Assembly (NCBI RefSeq): GCF_050016015.1
Contig: NZ_JBNHEQ010000224.1
Span: 1 to 64,000 of the forward strand
DNA from: Trichodesmium sp002260545
GTDB lineage: Bacteria > Cyanobacteriota > Cyanobacteriia > Cyanobacteriales > Microcoleaceae
Length of the DNA: 64,000 bases
Reading direction: 5' to 3'
Shown here: piece by piece, positions 63,406 to 64,000 of the stretch
How the letters are laid out: each line of letters opens with the position of its first letter
How positions within the stretch are numbered: the stretch's first letter is position 1
Notes under the pieces: generated by a model
The model's database searches: none
Told to the model about the DNA's origin: nothing
The model's input: only the letters and a program-made list of their open reading frames with translations
Made by a program: the position numbers and the translations under genes

Positions 63406-64000
63406 AAATTTTATAGTGCTACGCGCTAGGGAATAAGGAATAGGGAATAGGGAATAGTACACTTTCAATTCAAAGAGTTTTCCTACGGAATGCTCCGCAA
63501 ACAGAATTTATAAATGTCAAACACCTTAATGCGTAATACTATTTATCAAAAATATTCCTATATTTGATTAGGTGGGGGAATGTGGGAGGTGGGGGAAAGG
63601 GACGTTGTATGCAAAGTCCGTATACATAAGAATAATTAACATTAACTGGCTAATAATTAGGTATGAGAGCTATTTTGTCTGTGTTAATTACTTAATAACT
63701 GAAGTGTCACCAAAGTATAACATTACTTTGGGGAATTTGTAGAACGCTATGCTGAGTTAAATTCCTTGGTTGAATAACTTGATTTTTTTGTTTTATTTAA
63801 TATATAAATCCTCAATTGGTTGTGAAAATTTTGCTCTTTTATAACAGTTAATATTAATTGTAGCAATTATTGTTTTCAGATGGTATTATTCCAATTCCTA
63901 CAACCCCTGTTTTCTTTTGGCTTTTTAATTATGACTTTTGCCTAAGAAAACTTGCTAAAAACTAAGAAATATATTAAATTTAATCTCAAATAATACTGTT
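63406..64000. other. AT-rich intergenic end of window
   Basis: GGAATAG tandem repeats are followed by TGCTCCGCAAACAG and a region weakly similar to 44380-44510 (GTGGGAGGTGGGG, then CTGAAGTGT and AAAGTATAACATT). The final 250 bases are AT-rich with nothing recognisable. Confidence 0.5.

Noticed and set aside
63575..63745. Similarity to 44380-44510
   Set aside because: Only short blocks match, with shifted spacing. This is too weak to define as a repeat without alignment.

Overview
The window looks like a chromosomal segment of a filamentous, low-GC cyanobacterium of the Oscillatoriales type (Trichodesmium/Okeania/Moorea-like). Markers are scattered gcgatcgc (HIP1) sites, a cyanobacterial four-Cys serine/threonine kinase, an SLH-domain iron porin, ComFB, a DUF1574 protein, a candidate Psb35-like small photosystem protein and a large cyanobacterial-type PEP carboxylase. 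About 70% is coding. The remainder is dense with interspersed repeats, MITE-like elements and short tandem repeats, which is typical of this group. Two runs of exactly 100 N (10727-10826 and 20988-21087) are assembly gaps, and both fall inside tandem repeats.

Layout. 0.3-10.3 kb: serine/threonine kinase with TPRs, cation/proton antiporter with TrkA domain, glycosyltransferase, a PD-(D/E)XK nuclease-like protein followed by three decayed copies of its 3' end, and a YyaL-type thioredoxin-domain protein. 11-17 kb: Tat-exported PQQ-propeller protein, ComFB, ribokinase, and a divergent MdaB-like quinone reductase/HxlR regulator pair with a readable promoter-operator. 17.5-27 kb: an iron/metal region with feoA (two FeoA domains), feoB and a FeoC-like gene on the minus strand, a divergent P1B-4 metal ATPase, and an SLH iron porin. 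The feo genes are in canonical order but separated by about 0.6-0.8 kb of repeats. 27.5-32 kb: a small conserved-looking gene, then a two-component cassette of histidine kinase, REC and REC-PAS-GGDEF; the kinase carries an in-frame stop. 33-39 kb: beta-lactamase-like serine hydrolase, ppc, small conserved protein. 39.5-40.9 kb: a lone TnpB element with structured ends. 41-48 kb: DUF1574 giant protein and a secreted zinc metalloprotease. 48.5-51.2 kb: a GC-richer two-gene block (Tat-exported amidohydrolase and CobW GTPase). 51.8-63.4 kb: Tat-exported agmatine deiminase, IS200-like transposase remnant, lipoprotein deacetylase, DUF29, a GT39-type membrane glycosyltransferase containing repeat-derived inserts, a Psb35-like peptide, a pentapeptide-repeat protein, a BtuF-like binding protein and a frameshifted hypothetical gene.

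Functional links that can be inferred: FeoA, FeoB and FeoC for ferrous iron uptake, with the porin as outer-membrane iron route and the P1B-4 ATPase as possible relief exporter; a phosphorelay ending in c-di-GMP synthesis; HxlR control of the quinone reductase; and possible metal delivery by CobW to the adjacent metal-dependent amidohydrolase.

The most distinctive content is the repeat ecology. At least eight repeat families with defined ends or stems are present. Several are nested, some lie inside reading frames (GT39, TnpB C-terminus), one sits exactly at start codons, and one 28-bp perfect palindrome is kept by compensatory change between two copies. No complete novel defence or biosynthetic system was found. 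The best candidates for follow-up are the TnpB element ends, the start-codon-linked repeat, the tandem 3'-end cassettes of the nuclease-like gene and the interrupted kinase.
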